DNA from: Brachionus manjavacas
Taxonomy: Eukaryota > Rotifera > Eurotatoria > Ploima > Brachionidae
Length of the DNA: 64,000 nt
Reading direction: 5' to 3'
Assembly: GCA_019054805.1 (NCBI GenBank)
Contig: JAHQIY010000002.1
Span: 6,076,001-6,140,000, forward strand
Shown here: positions 12,301 through 28,370 of the stretch, piece by piece
How positions within the stretch are numbered: the first letter of the stretch is position 1
How the letters are laid out: the number at the start of each line of letters is the position of its first letter
The notes under the pieces: generated by a model
What the model was told of the DNA's origin: nothing
Seen by the model: the letters and a program-made list of their open reading frames with translations, nothing else
The model's database searches: none
Made by a program: the position numbers and the translations under genes

Positions 12301-13300
12301 TAACGGGTGTTTAAAAAAGGTTGGCGTGGATTTGTTTTCGATAAAATCTGGCGATTGTTTCATCCAAAACTTTTGAAATTTTATACATACATACATTAGA
12401 TTATGTATGTATAAAATAACCTAATGGTTACTCAAAGGCTATTTTATACATAATATAACCTTTGAGTAACTTGGTTATATTATTTATAACCCCAATTCTA
12501 TTTATTAATATTATAACTATATTATTATTAATATTTTATTGTTTTTGTAATATATAATAATAATTTTATATAATTATTTATTAATAATAATAATAAATAA
12601 ATATTATTTATTTATATTTTGGTAGATCTAAATGATATGTAGATCTTATTTTTATTACATTAAGTTCAAAAGATCTACTCAAAAAAGCCTGAAATTTTAA
12701 CCTTTTTTAAAGAAGAAAAATTTGGTACATTTTTGATTTTGGTCGAAAAGCTTTTGAACGGAATAAGATATTTACACCAAATTTTAAACACTTTTAAACA
12801 ATAAATTCACGTTTATGAAAAAAATTTTAATAATTTAAATAAATATTTGTTTCATAGGTATTTTTCTCTTTTTATATGGCTATTAAACAAAATTTTAATA
12901 TAAAATAAATAAGAATTTGATTCAAAAATTACTCTGAGGTTGAATTCTTTCAAAATTTTTTAAACCGACCCCACAGAAATCTTCAGTTTATGACTAATAT
13001 GACGTTGCGAGTGAGTTTTGGTCAAAGACTTAATTCGTTTTATTAAAATATGATTGGAAACAGTTACTGGTCTTCTAGGAGATTTTGAGTGAACAGTTTT
13101 CCCAGAATTTTTGTACTCTTGTGTCCACCTTTGAATGGTCCTTAGCGATACTTTTCCTACTTGGATATCAAAAATTTCTTTATTTATTTTTCCTTTGGAG
13201 AAATGTTCAATAGCAAGTTTTTCAATTAAAGCTCAGCTCTTTAGCTTTAATTTAAGCACATTAACTTTTACTTTGAATATAGTCATTTTAAAAAAAGTCT
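12301..13300 (-). mobile_element. Tc1/mariner-like transposon, decayed, copy A
   Basis: Its left end (GGGTGTTTAAAAAAGGTTGGCG) and about 450 bases of subterminal sequence match copy B at 26327. On the minus strand between 13290 and 12950 lies the helix-turn-helix part of a Tc1-like transposase: KVSLRTIQRWTQEYKNSGK, then SPRRPVTVSNHIL and THSQRHISHKLKISVGSV. The frame is broken. The catalytic half is missing, replaced by AT-rich sequence around 12480-12620. Confidence 0.75.
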
Positions 13301-14059
13301 GACCTAAAGAGTACCAAATATTTTTCATTACTTTTGAACTTTTGAACGTAATGAAGCCTAAAATACACATATTTGTGATTAGATCGTTGAGACCTACAAG
13401 TTGATGTAGATTTCATGTAGCTAACAGTGGTTCTAAAGTATTTCATAAAATTATTAGTTCGTTTTTTTAACTTAAAAAAAGAAAAATTTCCGCAAAAAAG
13501 TCTCGATAATATTTTAGAAAATTCAATCGTCTATATTTTGATACCGTAAGAAGTTTAAAGTAATCGCGAAAAACCTATTTTTTTGTATTAGTCTTTTGAC
13601 GTAGACAATCACATTTAGAAAAACCTGACAAACACATGTAATTTAAGGAGATTAATCTGTGAAAAAAAAATTTAATTTAATTTAACTTAAATTTATTTAA
13701 ATGAAAATTTTATTAATACAAGCTATAAAAATTAGTCATTACACACAAAAAAAATTAAATAAAATTTATCTGTCAATTAATTTTTTTGCTTTACCTCTTT
13801 TTTTTTCGATTTTTACTCGGTGAATTGTCCCAATATAAAGCTTTTGATTATAATCAATTAAAAAAAAATCATTGAGATATGAACAATTGTTTAATTCAAA
13901 AATATATTGTTTAATAAAAAAATACAAAAATATAAAAAAGGATTTTTATATAATTGAATAAAACACATTTTAGTTGATTGGGAAAAAATTTAGAAAAATA
14001 AGTAAGACTTAGAAAAAGATTCTAATTTATTTTTAAGCAGTTCACTTATAATAGTTCTG

Positions 14060-14710
14060 AAGTGATTAAGTCTGAGATTGCCAATACAATACAAAGTCTT
14101 ATAGAGTCAGAAATTCCATCTCTTGTGATTAGTTCCCTTTTTAAACTCTTTTTGAATTCTTTAACATTTTTAGAGATTTGTGAAAATTTGTTTTTATTTC
14201 TTTTTGTGAATGATTTGTTAGGATCGCAATATCTCCTGAAAAAGAATTTTTTGTAGGTGACTCATTAGGTATCATGTTTTTTATTTGAAAAGAGAAAAAG
14301 ATGAATTTTATTGTATCGAGAAAAGATAATTTTGAGAAAATTTGAATTTTTTTAAAGTTGAGAATATTTAGGATTTTGAGGACTCTGGACATTTTGCTGG
14401 TTGGTCTTAGTTTAAACATTTGCCTTATAAGGTTATTCTGGAGAATATAAAGACTGTTTTTAGTACCAATATTTAGAGTATGAGTTTCAAGTGGATATGT
14501 GAATTGCGAGAGGCAATATGTTATGCAAAAGCGTGATTTTAAGTCAGGAGAAAGAATGCCGATATTGTGCATAAAGAATGAAGTCCAAGGAAGCTCATTT
14601 GAACCTCTCTGAAATTTTCAATTGCATATGAGTTTAGTCTAGATTCGATTTAACAGTAACTCCTAGATATTTGATCGAGTTAGTTTTTGGAAGTTTAGTT
14701 TTATTGAGAT
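14060..14710 (-). pseudogene. non-LTR retrotransposon fragment (end of reverse transcriptase), minus strand
   Basis: Reading on the minus strand, KYLGVTVKSNL near 14685-14650 is the typical block after the reverse transcriptase core. It is followed, after a frame change, by a 143-codon frame (14572-14141) with SLYILQNNLIRQMFKLRPTS, the usual thumb or C-terminal region of Jockey/CR1 elements. No 3' tail was recognised. Confidence 0.65.
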
Positions 14711-14819
14711 AAAATTTTGACTTAAAAAACTTTAAATACATCGAAGGTTTTTTTTACAATTTTAAATTTCAAGTCAAAATTCTGCTTCGATAACTTTTTT
14801 CTAATAAAAAAATAATTAA

Positions 14820-15640
14820 AATTTTGTTTATTTTGATACCATGAAAATATGGTTCTAATAGGGTCTAGGATAAAATATACAAGGCAAAGTGATCCAACCT
14901 TTAAAATCCTTCATATCTCAAAAACTTTTGGATTAAATGAGATTTTTATTCTAAAAGTTGGTCAACCATGAAGTTTTGGATGCCGAATTCAAATTTTTTT
15001 GAATTTTGTTGATAAGACTTACCGTTCTAAAAATACATCGAAAAAACGGTATTAACGGGTCCTATTTTGGACACCTTTGGACGAGAGTATAGATGACATA
15101 AATCGGTCATTTATTTTTTTCATTTTTTTTGATAATTTTTCATGCTGAAAAACGTAGAATATTTAATTCTCCGAAATTCTCTTATTTACATACCGTGAAG
15201 ATTTATGAAGCATACGCCTTTAAATTAAAATTTGAATGCAAATCATTATTTTTTTTTAAATTTATGCATTATTGTAAATTTAGTATTTACAGCTTTAAAA
15301 AAAATTTAGCAAAAGTTGTATAAACTAAAATATAGGTTTTAAGTGCTATTTTTTAGATTGTAGGAGCACCTGACCAAAATTGGGAGCATTAACTGGAAGC
15401 CAAAGCCATCTTGTCAGGAGCATTTTGAAATTCAAAGCCAGCTGAAGAAAAGGGAATTTTTTGTTTCTCGAAAAAAATTTTTTTTTTAATATAAACTTAA
15501 ATTTTTGCACTAAAAAGATAAATTAATTTTCAGCTCACACTTTTTCAAGCACTTTTAATGAAAAAAGTGTAGAAATCAGGCATACGCCTTCTTTTCAACT
15601 TTTTCAAGATAATATTAATTGACTCTTATTTGATAAATAT
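14820..15640. repeat. unclassified repeat-like sequence
   Basis: Less AT-rich than surrounding intergenic DNA, without an open frame that matches a family. The word GCATACGCCTT occurs twice (about 15209 and 15580). It may be interior sequence of an unknown transposon next to the pogo-like element. Confidence 0.3.
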
Positions 15641-15713
15641 TTAAAAAAATAAAAAAAAAAAAGTATTTAAAGTTTTACTTTTTAGTATAGTAATTCAGGA
15701 TTGAACTGTCAAT

Positions 15714-16947
15714 TGGGTAAAACCGTGAATTCTTCTTTGAATGACTATAACCTTTTCTTAGAAAAAAATGTTTCTATTAAGTAAAAAAATCATATTTAGA
15801 ACGTCTGTGTGAACAAAAATAACAAATAAAAAGAAAATTTTTAATTTTTTTTTCATTAATACGACTTAAGAGAAAATGCCGATCCTCAAAATAAACTTTC
15901 TTGATAATTTGTAAAAATTTGAACAAACAACACTATTATTACTATTTTTTGATGATGCTGATTACGAATTTCTTATTGAAAAATTCAAAAACTTAACCGA
16001 TTTTCTGTTATTTCAAAATAAAATAAGTGAAAGAAAAAATGGGATTTGGGTTAAACGAACGGTTAATTTCGTTTATTGCAATAAATATGGTCAATTTTCT
16101 ATTTGATCGATATTTAAAAAAATCTTTTCCAAAAATGCCGAGAAGTCACTTCCAAAAAACCTAAAAAGCTTCCAGCGAAAAAACTTTACAATATCCATTG
16201 CCGAAATTGAAGCAAAAAAATTAAACAAACATCAAGCTTCTTTGCGCTTTAACATTCCATATTCAACACTTAGCCATCGAATTAGTGGAAAGTATAAAAG
16301 ACCTGCAAATGGTAAAGGTGCTACTCCATGGATTCCCAAAGAATTTGAAATGCTTTTAGTTGAACTGATCATACAATTAGCTGATTTATAAAACAGTGTT
16401 TGGAAAAATCAACAAATCAAAACAAATTGATTTCTTATAAGAAATGTATAAATTGGTAATTCACGGATATACCCCAATGTAAGGTTGGAACGTTAATGAA
16501 ACATCTTTTTTATTTTAACTATAACTTTTGAACCGTTCTTTTATCTTAAATAAAATTTTTTTTAAAATTAAAGACTAAATTCTCTTATGTTATTTTATAT
16601 ATTTTTTTTTAATTCGTATATGGCCGACCTAGCCATAAACAAATACAAACAGACATTTCAAACTGCAGAAAAATAGACCATGGAATATTCACCTCACCAA
16701 TTGACTTGTTCCTTGAAAAAGCCTCAGTCTCGAATCAATATTCATAATCATAATCATAACCAAATTTAACATTTTGGTTCAAATTTAGTTTTGTTTTTTT
16801 CAAAAACATTTTTAATGTGGCTGAAAGGAAGGACTCAGTCTCCATTCCAACCGGCCATGGCTTTGCCGAACTATACTTTAAATAAATAAATAAATAAATT
16901 ACATGTTAACTAAATAGCGATCAGATAAAAGAATTCACGGTTTTACC
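15714..16947 (+). mobile_element. pogo-like DNA transposon remnant with inverted termini
   Basis: GGTAAAACCGTGAATTC at about 15716-15732 is exactly inverted as GAATTCACGGTTTTACC at 16931-16947. Between them, about 16150-16390 on the plus strand, is a psq/pogo-type DNA-binding domain: ASLRFNIPYSTLSHRISGKY, then GATPWIPKEFEMLLVELI. The catalytic DDE part is gone. A LINE-like 3' tail (16620-16905) lies between the domain and the right terminus and is probably a later insertion. Confidence 0.7.
16620..16905 (+). mobile_element. LINE/SINE 3' end with (AAAT)n tail
   Basis: A less AT-rich block ending in GGCTGAAAGGAAGGACTCAGT, then CCATTCCAACCGGCC, and a tail TAAATAAATAAATAAATAAAT. Related 3' ends are at 18297-18375 and 49347-49430. 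Confidence 0.55.
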
Positions 16948-17731
16948 GCGTTTGACTTTGATTGAATATAATTTTGTGATTCAGAAATCAGACAAACCAA
17001 ATTACTATAAAGCGAAATTTTAGCTAAAATGTAACTTATTTAAAACTAAATTAAACACTTTTAAGGTTAAATTTTTAGACTTAAAAAAAAGTTCAAATTT
17101 TATTCTAAGAAAATATTTCATCTTTCAAATTTAAGAAGCTTTATTAGAATTTAGTAATTCAATTTTGTTTGTAGTTGAACAAAGATTACTTTTTTTTTTG
17201 ATAGATGATGTAAAGTGTAGATAAAAAAATAAAAACTAGAAACAAAAAAAAATAAAAGATAATTCTAATCATTTAAACTTATGAAATTAAGAGCTCGTGA
17301 TAATTTGCATATTTTGTATTCTAATAATCATCTTAAATGACACTTAATTCAGCCATTTTAACAAGCTTTCTCGATGTATTTATTTACAAATCGTGATTAA
17401 ATAAAAGTCGATTTAATTAAATCTAATTTAATAAAACGATGACTTGAGATACTTCTCATATATGTTGATGATACAGTTGATCCAATCAAAAAATTTTCCT
17501 CAGCACAAAATTTCACTATTGGCTCTGAGCTCCCAAGTTTTAGTTCATTAGTTGCTTATTTTCAATCCATTAATTTACAATCAATCGAGGTTTATTTTGC
17601 TCTAATCTGTTATTTTAGCCAATTAAAAAAATCGTCCCTAATTTTATTTTAAATCTAATTTAATTCATTTTTAGTGTCTTTCTATCAAAATAAATTAACA
17701 AAAATCATTTCATCGCTTACTTACAACTAAC

Positions 17732-21690
<3,959 letters not shown>

Positions 21691-22884
21691 TTTTAAAGTT
21701 TCAAAAATATTTTTCATTTTAGTTTTATTTGTAAATTGGCTGTATTTTTAATCATTTTAAAATAGATTTTTTCTTCTCATTAATTAAAAATCTAATTTTA
21801 AATAAATATTTAAAAAATAGAAAATATTTTATAAATAAAATTGAAATTGAAAGGATATGGGACAATCGTGAATAAAAAATCGAAAAATTAAACTTCTATT
21901 TATTTTCTGATAGATTTCGATGAGCGGAAGCATAATCTGTAAGAACTTTAAAAATCTGACCTTCTCCTCAAAAGTTACAGCGCTCCAATTTCTTTATTTT
22001 TTCAATTACTGGTTTAAGTTAGACAACCGTATCTCGGTTATTTTTGAAGCTAATTAGGCTTTTTGTATAACAAAATGCTCAGAATTTTGTAAGGAATCCG
22101 AAAATAGCGGATAATATTGATTCGTTAATCCATTAGCCCTTTAAAAACCAAAATTTCCACTTTATTTACTTTTGAGATCTGAAGATGCCCCAAAGCCAAA
22201 AGACTATCGATAAAATCTTTTTTAAATTTTTGTGTTCTACTTAGTGACAAAAACATATAAAAAAATCAGATCCCAGAAAATTTTGCTTCTTTAACTAAAT
22301 ATGCAAACAAAACATGCCAATTTTTTTTTAATTACAATTTTAGAAATATTTAACAACATTTTGTAGGAATTAGAATTTAAAAAATAAAATCTAGGAAAGT
22401 ATTTTTTTGCATTTAATAGATTTAATTTGAATTTATTCTACTCAATCTTACTTAAGATTTAAAGAGACTAGTAGACTCATAGAAGTCTACTAAGTTTGTA
22501 TAAGTTTAAGTTAATTTAAATCAGTTATTGTTATGTTATTTTAATTTTTTTTTTATAAAAAAATTTCAAATCGATCCTGAAATTGAGAATGTTCCTGAAG
22601 TTAACACAGATCAATCAGAAAATGTATAAAAAATTAATTTTTCGATTTTTTATTCAAAAATGTAAAAATGTTGGCTGACCGGTAGCTGGACCACGAGTCA
22701 GTCATTTTTTTATTTATCTAATTGAAATATGTCAAATTAAAAAAAAGATTTATGGCCTACATTTTTTGGCACAACCGTTTGGGAATCTTTTCAACCTCTT
22801 TTTTTTTCATTACCGTATTACACTTAGTACACATCCGATCATTATTTGAACATGGTGGATTAATTTCATGTTTTTTGATTGATC

Positions 22885-23105
22885 TATCGGCTAGCAGCTA
22901 TGAGGGGCAACACAGCACTTGCTACAATTCACAAAACATTTAAATCAATGGATGTAAAAATGCTCAGCTCATTGTACAAGACTTATGTAGGACCACATTT
23001 GGAATATGCTGTACAAACGTGTCCTTGCAATAGCAGGGATATCAAGTGAGAAAGAGGAGACATGATACAGATGTTTAAATTTGTCAGGAGCTACTAAGCT
23101 ACGAG
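22885..23105 (+). pseudogene. CR1/Jockey-like reverse transcriptase C-terminal fragment
   Basis: NTALATIHKTFKSMDVKMLS is followed by LYKTYVGPHLEYAVQTC, the classic post-catalytic block. It then passes directly to RGDMIQMFKFV, which in intact elements lies about 60 residues further on. The part between has been deleted. Confidence 0.8.
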
Positions 23106-23901
23106 TTTAAATTTGTTTAAATGTGCAAAATGATTAAAATTTGTAATAATTATATGTGTACAATTAAAGTTCGCGCGATGCAAAACTTCCACACTATCTC
23201 CAGATATGGATTTCGACCTCATTTTTGGATTCTACGTATATGAAAACCTAGGTTTAGCCAAAAATTTAGGGGGGGTAAAAAATTTATTTTTTTGGCTAGG
23301 GGGGTCTGAATCTTTACAGCCTAATATAAAGTATATCTTATTTAAGCTTTTTTATCTCAGAATTTAATCAATCGAATCTACTCGATCGACACATTTTCTG
23401 ATAGAATATTAAATGCTCTATATTCTGAGCTGGTTATATTGAAAAATCCGAAAAATTTTGACATTTTTTAACTTTTTCGGGATCTACTTTTTTGCAAACC
23501 CCTTAACCTATATATTTTTATACAAATTCTGAAACTAGACAAAGTTCTGAACAAAATGATGGTTTTACTTTTTTTTTTTATTTAGTTTAAAAATTTTTAT
23601 AATCGCTCAATAAGAGTCCATTTTTAAAAAAAAAAGAAAATTTATGAAAATTTTTCAAATTTAAGAAATTAAATGTTAATTTTTGACATCTTTTTACATA
23701 ATTATAAAATTTTGAATTCATTTTGAAATTTTTAGTAATTTTTTCAGACTTTTGGTAACTTAAAAATGCCATTAAATAATATCGAAAATACACTAGATCT
23801 TTATTTTGTAGATGGTGAAAATATAGGGAAAAGCAAAGGGTTAAAAAGTGTTGCGTTAGAATTAGGATATGATTTACCCGCAAAAATAAAATTAGAACAA
23901 A

Positions 23902-24540
23902 TTAAAGAAGTCTGGAGGGTCTTTGAAGCAGATCCTGGATCTCATGAGCAATTAATATGTGGCTTTTCTTGGTGGTGATAATTTTTGAAAAAAGCTTGTT
24001 TGCTCTGTCATCGATCAAGTCGATTTTTAGCTCTTTATGAATTTTTTTGATACTTGTCCTTTTTGGAAAATATTTGTTGATTCTCAAGACTCGATTTCGC
24101 ATTTTTTGCATTTCGGGGTTTATTTTTTGAGTACCTGATTGAAGTATAATAAAACAGTAGTCGAATAATGATCGTATGAATAACATATATAAAATTCTGT
24201 TGATTTTAAAAGATAATCCTCACTTAGAACTTTTTATTATTCTGATTAGGTTAATTTTGAAAATTTGTTTTGAATTGAAAATTTTCAACTGTTCTTTGTA
24301 ATTGATTTTGGGATCTAACTTAATATCAAGAAATGTTTGATTTGTGTCAAGAGGAATATGTGAGTAACTGATTTTTATTTTCATTCCATATGTTTTCTCA
24401 TAATTTTTCCGAACACCAGCATTGGTAAATCTTGTGTAGCAAGTTTTCTTTTAGTTAATTTTAAATCTCCATTTTTTGCAGTACTCAATGATTCTATTCA
24501 CTGCCTTTTGAAGAATTATTTGAATTTCCCTTTTACTGGC
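23902..24540 (-). pseudogene. non-LTR reverse transcriptase fragment, minus strand
   Basis: Minus-strand frames give AVNRIIEYCKKWRFKIN near 24515-24465 (the block before the KT motif). This is followed by SLFDYCFIILQSGTQKINPE and MRNRVLRINKYFPKRTS at 24180-24040. Order and spacing are those of a Jockey/RTE-like ORF2 end; frames shift between blocks. Confidence 0.75.
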
Positions 24541-24616
24541 CTATCTCCCTCATCAATTGCTTAGCCTAATAATTCGAAAAATTAATATATAATTAATATA
24601 TAAAAATTAATATATG

Positions 24617-24662
24617 TTTTCTGCCTAATCATAAATCAAAAGATTCATGATTAGGCAGAAAA
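24617..24662. repeat. perfect 16-base inverted repeat (hairpin)
   Basis: TTTTCTGCCTAATCAT at 24617-24632 is repeated exactly in inverse at 24647-24662 with a 14-base spacer. It lies between two divergently oriented LINE fragments. Confidence 0.9.
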
Positions 24663-25492
24663 CTCAAAATTTCTACCAACCTGTCAGTCTGGCTTCAGAA
24701 AATCCAAAAGTACCCAAGATCACATATTGAGATTAAACCAATCAATTACAGATGAATCCAACCACTCTCAACTAACTGAAGCTATCTTCTTCGATAAAAT
24801 TAAAAGAACACAATCTTCAAACAATCTCCGATGGATTTAAAACTTTCTCACAAACCGCTCTTTTAGAGTCAGCTAAAATGGCCAAACTTAAAAAACAAGT
24901 CTATTAAATGCGGAGTCCCTCAGGGAAGTTACCTATCCCCTTTTATTTTTATTCTGTTTTTTTTATCGTTATAGCTAATAGTATTTCTTCTGATGTTAAA
25001 ATAGCCTTGTTCACAATTTACCTCTGCAGGCATCCAAGGATTTATAAATTCAAAGAGAAAAAGTAAAAGAGAAATTCATAATAATTCTTTTATTGTATAT
25101 CCATTAGCATTGCAAAAACACTAATTAGCGTGTCAAAAGTACTTAAAAATTAAAAAACTAAAAACTGTGGCTAAAAAGTTTGATAATTCTTAGAAAGTGC
25201 TTGAGCTAGTGGCTGAATGTAGAAAGCCAAACATTTTATCAACGGTCACTAAAAGAATTATAAAAAGGAAATAAATAAAAATATAGAGACATACATGAAG
25301 GAGTGAACACAGAAAAAATAAAACATAAAAAAATCAAGAAATTTTCTAGGGATTTTAATTTAAATTAGTAAGCTATTTAAGAAATACTGATTATTTCAAA
25401 TTAAATAACCTATTTTATTTTGTTTTTATTTTATATTTTATTCTAAAGGAGTATTAGCTCGGCTCAGTAAACAAATAAATAAATAAATAAAG
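24662..25492 (+). pseudogene. non-LTR retrotransposon fragment with (AAAT)n tail, plus strand
   Basis: CQSGFRKSKSTQDHILRLNQ (24680-24740), then AGVPQGSYLSPFIFILFF (24909-24962) and NSISSDVKIALF (24985-25015) are successive reverse transcriptase blocks, broken by stops. The catalytic YADD box is lost. The unit ends near 25490 in AAATAAATAAATAAATAAAG after GCTCGGCTCAGT. Confidence 0.75.
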
Positions 25493-26079
25493 TTAATATT
25501 TAAAAAATACTATACAGATTATTGAATTACTTTCATTGAAATTGAATTGATTTTTGAACAATATTTTAAAATTTAAATAAAAAAATATTTCACAATTTTG
25601 TTTAAGTAACAAAAAAATTAACAATAATAATCAAAATCAAATAAAGAATAAATTATGTAATTGTTTAAAAGTTTTTTCAGAAATTGATATTTCTTTCAGA
25701 ATTTAAGTTTTCAGACTAGTAATTGAAAATATTCTACAGAATCAAAAAAATCCCCTAAAACTTAACGATACTCAATAGCTCAAGATAAAAACTCAGAAAA
25801 TAATAAGAAAAGAAGCAGACACTAAATGATTAATTCTTTTTTTTCTAAAAAAAATTAATATTTTGTTTTTTATTTATTTAGATTTTTAAATAAGTTTGAT
25901 TTTTTATTCAAATTTAAATAAAAATAAGAATAATTTAATTAAATTCGTTTTGAATTTCGTTTTAGACAACTTTGAAAAACACCTAACTTAACAGAACTGC
26001 ATAAGTTAGCTCGTCCGTCCTGAACTGCATAAGTTAGACAAAAAAACTGTGATTTTGATGATTAGGTTTCTGTAGATGA

Positions 26080-26235
26080 AACAAGCATTTTAGTTTATGA
26101 TAAGCCTGCATACCATTTAAGACTTTTATCGTCTAAACCAGAAGTAAAACGATGTACACTAAAGTTAAAGAACAAAATTCATATCTGGGGTGGGATATCT
26201 CGAAAAGGAATTACAGAATTCGTAATAATATAATT
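26080..26235 (+). pseudogene. Tc1-like transposase catalytic fragment
   Basis: The frame reads VSVDETSILVYDKPAYHLRL and then KIHIWGGISRKGITEFVII, the DDE region around the first catalytic Asp and the WGGIS motif of Tc1-like transposases. It ends at a stop and has no HTH domain attached. Confidence 0.75.
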
Positions 26236-26241
26236 GATATA

Positions 26242-26305
26242 CAGTCGAGTCTTGTTATAACGATGCTGGTAAATACGATATTCGCTTTATAACGAAATTT
26301 TTAAT
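26242..26305 (+). repeat. pogo/Tigger-type terminal sequence
   Basis: CAGTCGAGTCTTGTTATAAC, followed by TTCGCTTTATAACGAAATTT, has the form of Tigger/pogo termini (CAGTnnnnnCTnnnTATAACG). It is flanked by TA (ATATA|CAGT). Its partner terminus was not found. The Tigger-like DNA-binding domain at 28040-28250 may belong to the same insertion. Confidence 0.5.
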
Positions 26306-26326
26306 TTACATTCTCCAATATAATAA

Positions 26327-27960
26327 CGGGTGTTCAATAAAGGTTGGCGCGAGTTTGTTTTCGATAAATCTAGTGATTGGTTCATCGAAAATTTTTGAAA
26401 TTTTATACATATATACATTAGACCTTAATGATTACAAAACACTTTGTATAATGTATCTGCTTTGTTTATACCGGAAATAAACGGCATAACATTGACTCCA
26501 CCTAAATAATCTCAATGTCCTCCTAGTTAATGATATTATTTTAATAAGTTTTATATATCATCTGATAGATAATCAAACAAGGATCAAGATGATATATAGA
26601 TCTTTTTTTTATTACATTCGGTTCAAAAGATAAACTCAAAAAACCTTCAAATTTTAACCTTATTTTAAAAAGTTAAAAATTTGTTATATTTTTGATTTTG
26701 ATCGTATAACTTTTGAACGGAACAAGATATTTACACCAAATTTTGAATACTTTCATAAATTTGATTCAACTTAATAATAAAATAAAAATTTTTACTATTT
26801 TATATAATTTTCTTCACTATTTTATATAATCGTTTTAATGAATAATATATGGTAGTCTTTAAGTCAAATTTTATTTTTAATTACTTAGTTCAAAGTTTAA
26901 GTTTATGTGCTTAAATTAAAGCTAATTAGCTGAGCTTTTATTTGATATACAATATTTATCACTGTTCCTTTCTTTTTCCTTTTTTTTTTTGCAATGAAAA
27001 TTATGAAATTTTGTTTGTACTCTTTTACTTAAAATTGACTTTTTCTTGAATAATTTAATCCTTTACAAAAATTGAAAATTTAAAAAAAAAATTTTTAAAA
27101 AAATGAATACACAGAAGACCAGTTACCGTTTCGAGTCATATTTTAAAAAAAAGCGTTAGGTTTTCGACTAATACTCACTCGCAACGTCAGATTAGTCTTA
27201 AATTGAAGATTTCTGTAGGGTCAGTTTCATAAATTGTGAAAGAATTGAAACTAAAAGTAAATTTTTTATCAATTTCTAATTTATTTTTTCATTAATTTTT
27301 TTCGTAGCCATATAAAAAGAGAAAAATCCCTCTTCTCACCCCTAACCATGTGAAAAAACGTTACACATTTTCACAGCTTTGGAGGAAAAAAAATAAAATT
27401 ATGTTTAAAAACTTTTTTTCTCAGATTTTGTTCTCAGATGAAAAATGCAATTTATGCAATTTCTCGCGAAGTAGCTGACAAAAAAGGGGGTAATTAATAA
27501 AATTACTAGAATCACTCAAACTTTTGTAAAATTTATTAACAAGGACATTATGGGGTAAATAAAAACCCTATTTCAGTAATGGTTTGGATAGGGATGACAG
27601 AGTTTGGCCTAACTAAACCTTATTTCATAGGCGAAGGTAATTTAATTAAAATTGAATTAAATAAATTTAATTTTATAAATACGAAAAGGTGAGACAATAA
27701 ACTCTATTTATTACAAAAGAAAAATCTTATTTTTGCAAAGCGTAAAGGAAATCGGTTATGTGGAACAAATAAATGGGTAAATTTAAAAAAAAAATATTTA
27801 ATTAATAAATAAAATACGATATTCGATTTTCAACACAAAAAAATACTCTGAATGGTTGATGCCATTCATCTAATAAAATGGGAAACATCTAATTTTCCTA
27901 TAGGAAAGTGCAAGGACACTTGCGAGTTAAGAAACCTATAAATAATGGTTTCGAAAGACG
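26327..27960 (+). mobile_element. Tc1/mariner-like transposon, decayed, copy B
   Basis: Starts GGGTGTTCAATAAAGGTTGGCG like copy A. The plus strand carries broken transposase parts in order: RRPVTVSSHIL with THSQRQISLKLKISVGSV (27117-27230), a linker near 27310-27410, QILFSDEK near 27420-27445 and ISVMVWIGMTEFGLTKPYFI (27567-27630). The order fits a complete Tc1-like gene that has decayed by frameshifts and deletions. The right terminus is not defined. Confidence 0.75.
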
Positions 27961-28039
27961 TAAGTAGCGAGTATAAAAAACCCTGTTATAAACAGCAATG
28001 CTTCCGCAAAACACAATCGTAATTTATCTATACAATAGT

Positions 28040-28250
28040 TTTAAAGGTAATGTTATGCCTTTTTTTAAATCCGTTTAACCATCTTTTGCTAGCTTTAAAA
28101 TCTGTTTGATTTAACATGATTGCATTATTAATAGCCTGGGCTTGTATCAATGGACCGTTAAGAGTAATATTTTTAAATGACATAACCGATTTGAACCAGT
28201 TATCAAGGGCCTCTTCAATTTAACATAATAAGAACCTCTCATTCTTTTAG
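28040..28250 (-). pseudogene. Tigger/pogo transposase fragment, CENP-B-type HTH domain
   Basis: On the minus strand LDNWFKSVMSFKNITLNGPL, IQAQAINNAIMLN and DFKASKRWLNGFKKRHNITF match the CENP-B/Tigger DNA-binding domain (LEEAL..WF, GPLI..KA, F.AS..WL..FKKRH). The frame closes soon after at TAG, so the DDE domain is missing or displaced. Confidence 0.75.
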
Positions 28251-28370
28251 AGCTAAGATTGATTAAATTATTTTTATATAAATTTTTTGCTTAACCGCTG
28301 CCACTAATGTAGTATAGGTAATTTAGAACTTTAGAAGTAATGCCTTTGACCTTCTTAATAATACACTCAA

